Assembly: GCA_017410245.1 (NCBI GenBank)
Contig: JAFQRE010000018.1
Span: forward strand, 1-36,676
From: Bacteroidaceae bacterium
GTDB lineage: Bacteria; Bacteroidota; Bacteroidia; Bacteroidales; Barnesiellaceae_A
Direction of reading: 5' to 3'
DNA length: 36,676 bases
A model generated the notes under the pieces. That model saw nothing but the letters and a program-made list of their open reading frames with translations. It ran no database searches and was not told the DNA's origin. The translations under genes were made by a program, and so were the position numbers. This document shows, one piece after another, positions 35,072 through 36,676 of the stretch; position 1 is the first letter of the stretch; each line of letters starts with the position of its first letter.

Positions 35072-36169
35072 ATGGGACTTGTATTATTTTATATGTTATT
35101 GGCACTTTCGGTGTCGTTTCTTTGTTCGGTTCTTGAGGCCGTACTTCTATCTACCCCGATATCATTTATAGCTATGAAAGAGCAAGAGGGTGCTCGCAAT
35201 GCAGCATTGATGATGCGTCTTAAGAAAGATCCCGACCGCCCTCTGTCGGCCATTCTTTCGTTCAACACCATAGCACACACCATTGGTTCGGCCGGTGTGG
35301 GTGCTGAGGCTACTAAGGTTTTTGGTGACGAGTGGTTTGGTGTCATTTCTACCGTGCTCACATTACTCATTCTTGTTCTGTCGGAGATTATTCCTAAGAC
35401 AGTCGGCTCATATTATTGGCGACAATTGGCCATGATGGCTGCTCCCATCATTCGTGTGATGATTGTGATTATGTATCCCCTTGTATGGTTGTCGGAGTTT
35501 ATTACCAAGTTGGTGTCGAAAGACCAACACCCCTTGTCGGTGAGTCGCGAGGAGGTTACTGCTATGGTATCGGTAGGTACAGAAGAGGGTGTATTCGAAA
35601 CACAAGAGAAAGCCATTATACAAAATCTCTTTAAACTCGATAACATTACTGTAGGCGAGATTATGACACCTCGCACAGTTGTTGTTGCTGCACAAGAGAA
35701 TATGCTCCTTAAAGAGTTTTACTCCGACGAAGAAAACAGAAGCTATTCGCGCATTCCCATCTATGGCGAAACTCCCGACTTCATGACCGGATATATTCTT
35801 AAGCAAACTTTGCTCGAGAACTTGGCCGATGACAAGTTCGACATGGAGTTGCGCGATATACGTCGTCCGTTGCTCTCATACGACGAGGATACTCCCGTAG
35901 GTGATGCTTGGGAAGAGATGCTCAAGGGCAAAGAGCACATTGCACAAGTGCGCAACGAGTATGGCTTATTCTTGGGAGTAGTGTCGATGGAAGACATCAT
36001 TGAGACCATCATCGGACAAGAGATTGTCGATGAAAAAGATACTGTGGCCGACCTGCAAGAGTATGCTCGCGAGAAGTGGAAAGAGCAATCCGAGCAGTTG
36101 GAGCAGGAGATTGCCGAGCAGATATCGGAAGAAAATGCTGAGGCCGAACTTACCGAAAAACGTAGCTGA
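35072..36169 (+). CDS. DUF21/CBS-domain membrane protein (CNNM/CorC/HlyC family)
   Basis: From the ATG at 35072 there are 365 residues; 27 more codons upstream are open but not family-like. An N-terminal DUF21 membrane domain (about 1-155) has several hydrophobic segments and the motif SFNTIAHTIGSAGVGAEATKVFG, then LSEIIPKTVG. A linker (EEGVFETQEKAIIQNLFKLDNITVGEIMTPR) leads to a CBS pair (about 195-315) ending GLFLGVVSMEDIIETIIGQEIVDE. The C-terminus is an acidic coiled-coil-like tail in place of the usual CorC_HlyC domain. Relatives are linked to Mg2+/Co2+ efflux, with the CBS pair as ATP-Mg sensor. The transported ion here is not shown. A strong terminator follows. Confidence 0.9.
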   Translation: MGLVLFYMLLALSVSFLCSVLEAVLLSTPISFIAMKEQEGARNAALMMRLKKDPDRPLSAILSFNTIAHTIGSAGVGAEATKVFGDEWFGVISTVLTLLILVLSEIIPKTVGSYYWRQLAMMAAPIIRVMIVIMYPLVWLSEFITKLVSKDQHPLSVSREEVTAMVSVGTEEGVFETQEKAIIQNLFKLDNITVGEIMTPRTVVVAAQENMLLKEFYSDEENRSYSRIPIYGETPDFMTGYILKQTLLENLADDKFDMELRDIRRPLLSYDEDTPVGDAWEEMLKGKEHIAQVRNEYGLFLGVVSMEDIIETIIGQEIVDEKDTVADLQEYAREKWKEQSEQLEQEIAEQISEENAEAELTEKRS

Positions 36170-36194
36170 GCCGAAGCATAAAGATATAATATAT

Positions 36195-36232
36195 AACGGT
36201 CGTGCCAAAATCAACTTGGCACGACCGTTTTT
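36195..36232 (+). terminator. Terminator of the DUF21/CBS gene
   Basis: AACGGTCGTGCCAA (36195-36208) pairs perfectly with TTGGCACGACCGTT (36216-36229), and the T-run extends to 36232. Confidence 0.95.
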
Positions 36233-36312
36233 GTTCGCCCAGCCGTTTTTTTAGTCAAGAGATATATCTCATAGTCGCTGCAGATATCTTTTTATTCTAT
36301 CACATATATATT

Positions 36313-36357
36313 GATATTCCGTAACCCGATTGTGCCATTGGCGCAATGTGGTTACGG
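36313..36357. repeat. Imperfect palindrome, copy A
   Basis: CCGTAACC (36319-36326) pairs with GGTTACGG (36350-36357). Inside it, ATTG pairs with CAAT (36329-36332 with 36344-36347) and TGCC with GGCG. A diverged copy lies at 36489-36532. It resembles a REP- or MITE-like intergenic element, although no known family is recognised. Confidence 0.6.
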
Positions 36358-36488
36358 TAATTCAATGCCGATGGGCATAAAAGGTAACCTTTTGCTCCTC
36401 TGTGTTGCATAGCAATATAGGGGAGCTGTCGAGCCATGCGAGACTGAGGGGTTAAAAAAATCAATATGGGTAATTTCTCATTTACACT

Positions 36489-36532
36489 GATGTTCCGTAA
36501 TACGATTATGCCATAGGCAATATGGTATTTCG
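36489..36532. repeat. Imperfect palindrome, copy B
   Basis: This aligns base by base with copy A (GATxTTCCGTAAxxCGATTxTGCCAT) with one single-base gap. The outer stem CGTAATAC/GTATTTCG has a mismatch. The two copies begin 176 bases apart in the same orientation. Confidence 0.55.
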
Positions 36533-36647
36533 TAGAGCCACTGTTGCGAGTAAGCGAGAGGAATGCCATACTTGTATAGGCATTTCCGAGCGGGAGCAAC
36601 TTGGGCGAAGCCACATTTGACGCTTGTGCCTCGTGGCCGGAACGGAC

Positions 36648-36673
36648 AAACGCCTAATTTACGGTGTTTTTTT
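36648..36673 (+). terminator. Terminator-like hairpin with long T-run
   Basis: AAACGCC (36648-36654) pairs with GGTGTTT (36664-36670) with one G-U pair, and the T-run continues to 36673. There is no gene on the plus strand just upstream, so it may end an unannotated small RNA. Confidence 0.5.
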
Positions 36674-36676
36674 AAC

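Larger units (their letters stand above)
36233..36676. other. Non-coding right end of the window
   Basis: No credible gene is seen. The stretch holds the two palindrome copies and a terminator-like hairpin near the end. A 104-codon frame on the minus strand runs straight through both palindromes and is probably not coding. A small RNA ending at the terminator near 36670 is conceivable. Confidence 0.45.

Noticed and set aside
36300..36614. 104-codon minus-strand frame at the right end
   Set aside because: It runs through both palindrome copies, has no signal for expression and no recognisable domain.

Overview
The window is a chromosome segment from a member of the Bacteroidales (Bacteroidota). 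The evidence is: promoters of the Bacteroidota type (TTG about 20 bp upstream of TAnnTTTG) before many genes, few Shine-Dalgarno sites, a tmRNA whose tag ends NSYALAA, the type IX secretion system (T9SS) sortase PorU, and six secreted proteins with T9SS-type C-terminal sorting domains. T9SS cargo in this number argues against gut Bacteroides sensu stricto and suggests a Porphyromonadaceae-, Paludibacteraceae- or Prevotellaceae-like lineage. The genus cannot be named from this window.

Layout. 1-1374: end of an unknown gene, then nfo (endonuclease IV). 1374-6246: a type V-A CRISPR-Cas locus, visibly more A/T-rich than its surroundings. It holds a full-length cas12a with all RuvC, nuclease and crRNA-processing residues, a 148-codon cas4/cas2 chimera, no cas1, and an array of 9 repeats and 8 spacers with its own promoter. 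6422-7486: a small unknown gene and ssrA (tmRNA). 7636-11929: a tight mnmA - secreted subtilase - xseA - xseB cluster. 12081-17090: two large secreted multi-domain adhesin-like proteins on the minus strand. 17246-18231: a Crp/Fnr regulator and a DUF3784 membrane protein. 18314-20896: a minus-strand run of YtxH-like protein, holin-like protein, small protein, prmA, then rplU-rpmA under its own promoter. 21002-28936: mnmD, porU (minus), a SUI1/eIF1-like factor and the helicase-nuclease AddA. 29021-34465: three further T9SS cargo genes on the minus strand, two with a thioredoxin-like CxxC domain, separated by short gaps that each hold a hairpin. 34769-36232: a strong promoter, a 50-codon small ORF and a DUF21/CBS (CNNM/CorC-like) membrane protein. 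36233-36676: non-coding, with two copies of an imperfect palindrome and a terminator-like hairpin.

The most notable object is the Cas12a locus. Interference looks complete, but the adaptation genes appear collapsed by one internal deletion that removed the end of cas4, all of cas1 and the start of cas2, leaving one open in-frame chimera. The array should therefore be frozen unless Cas1/Cas2 act in trans, although it keeps a good promoter that would start transcription about at the first repeat. A second theme is wobble-uridine modification (mnmA and mnmD). A third is the T9SS, with the sortase and six likely substrates in one window.
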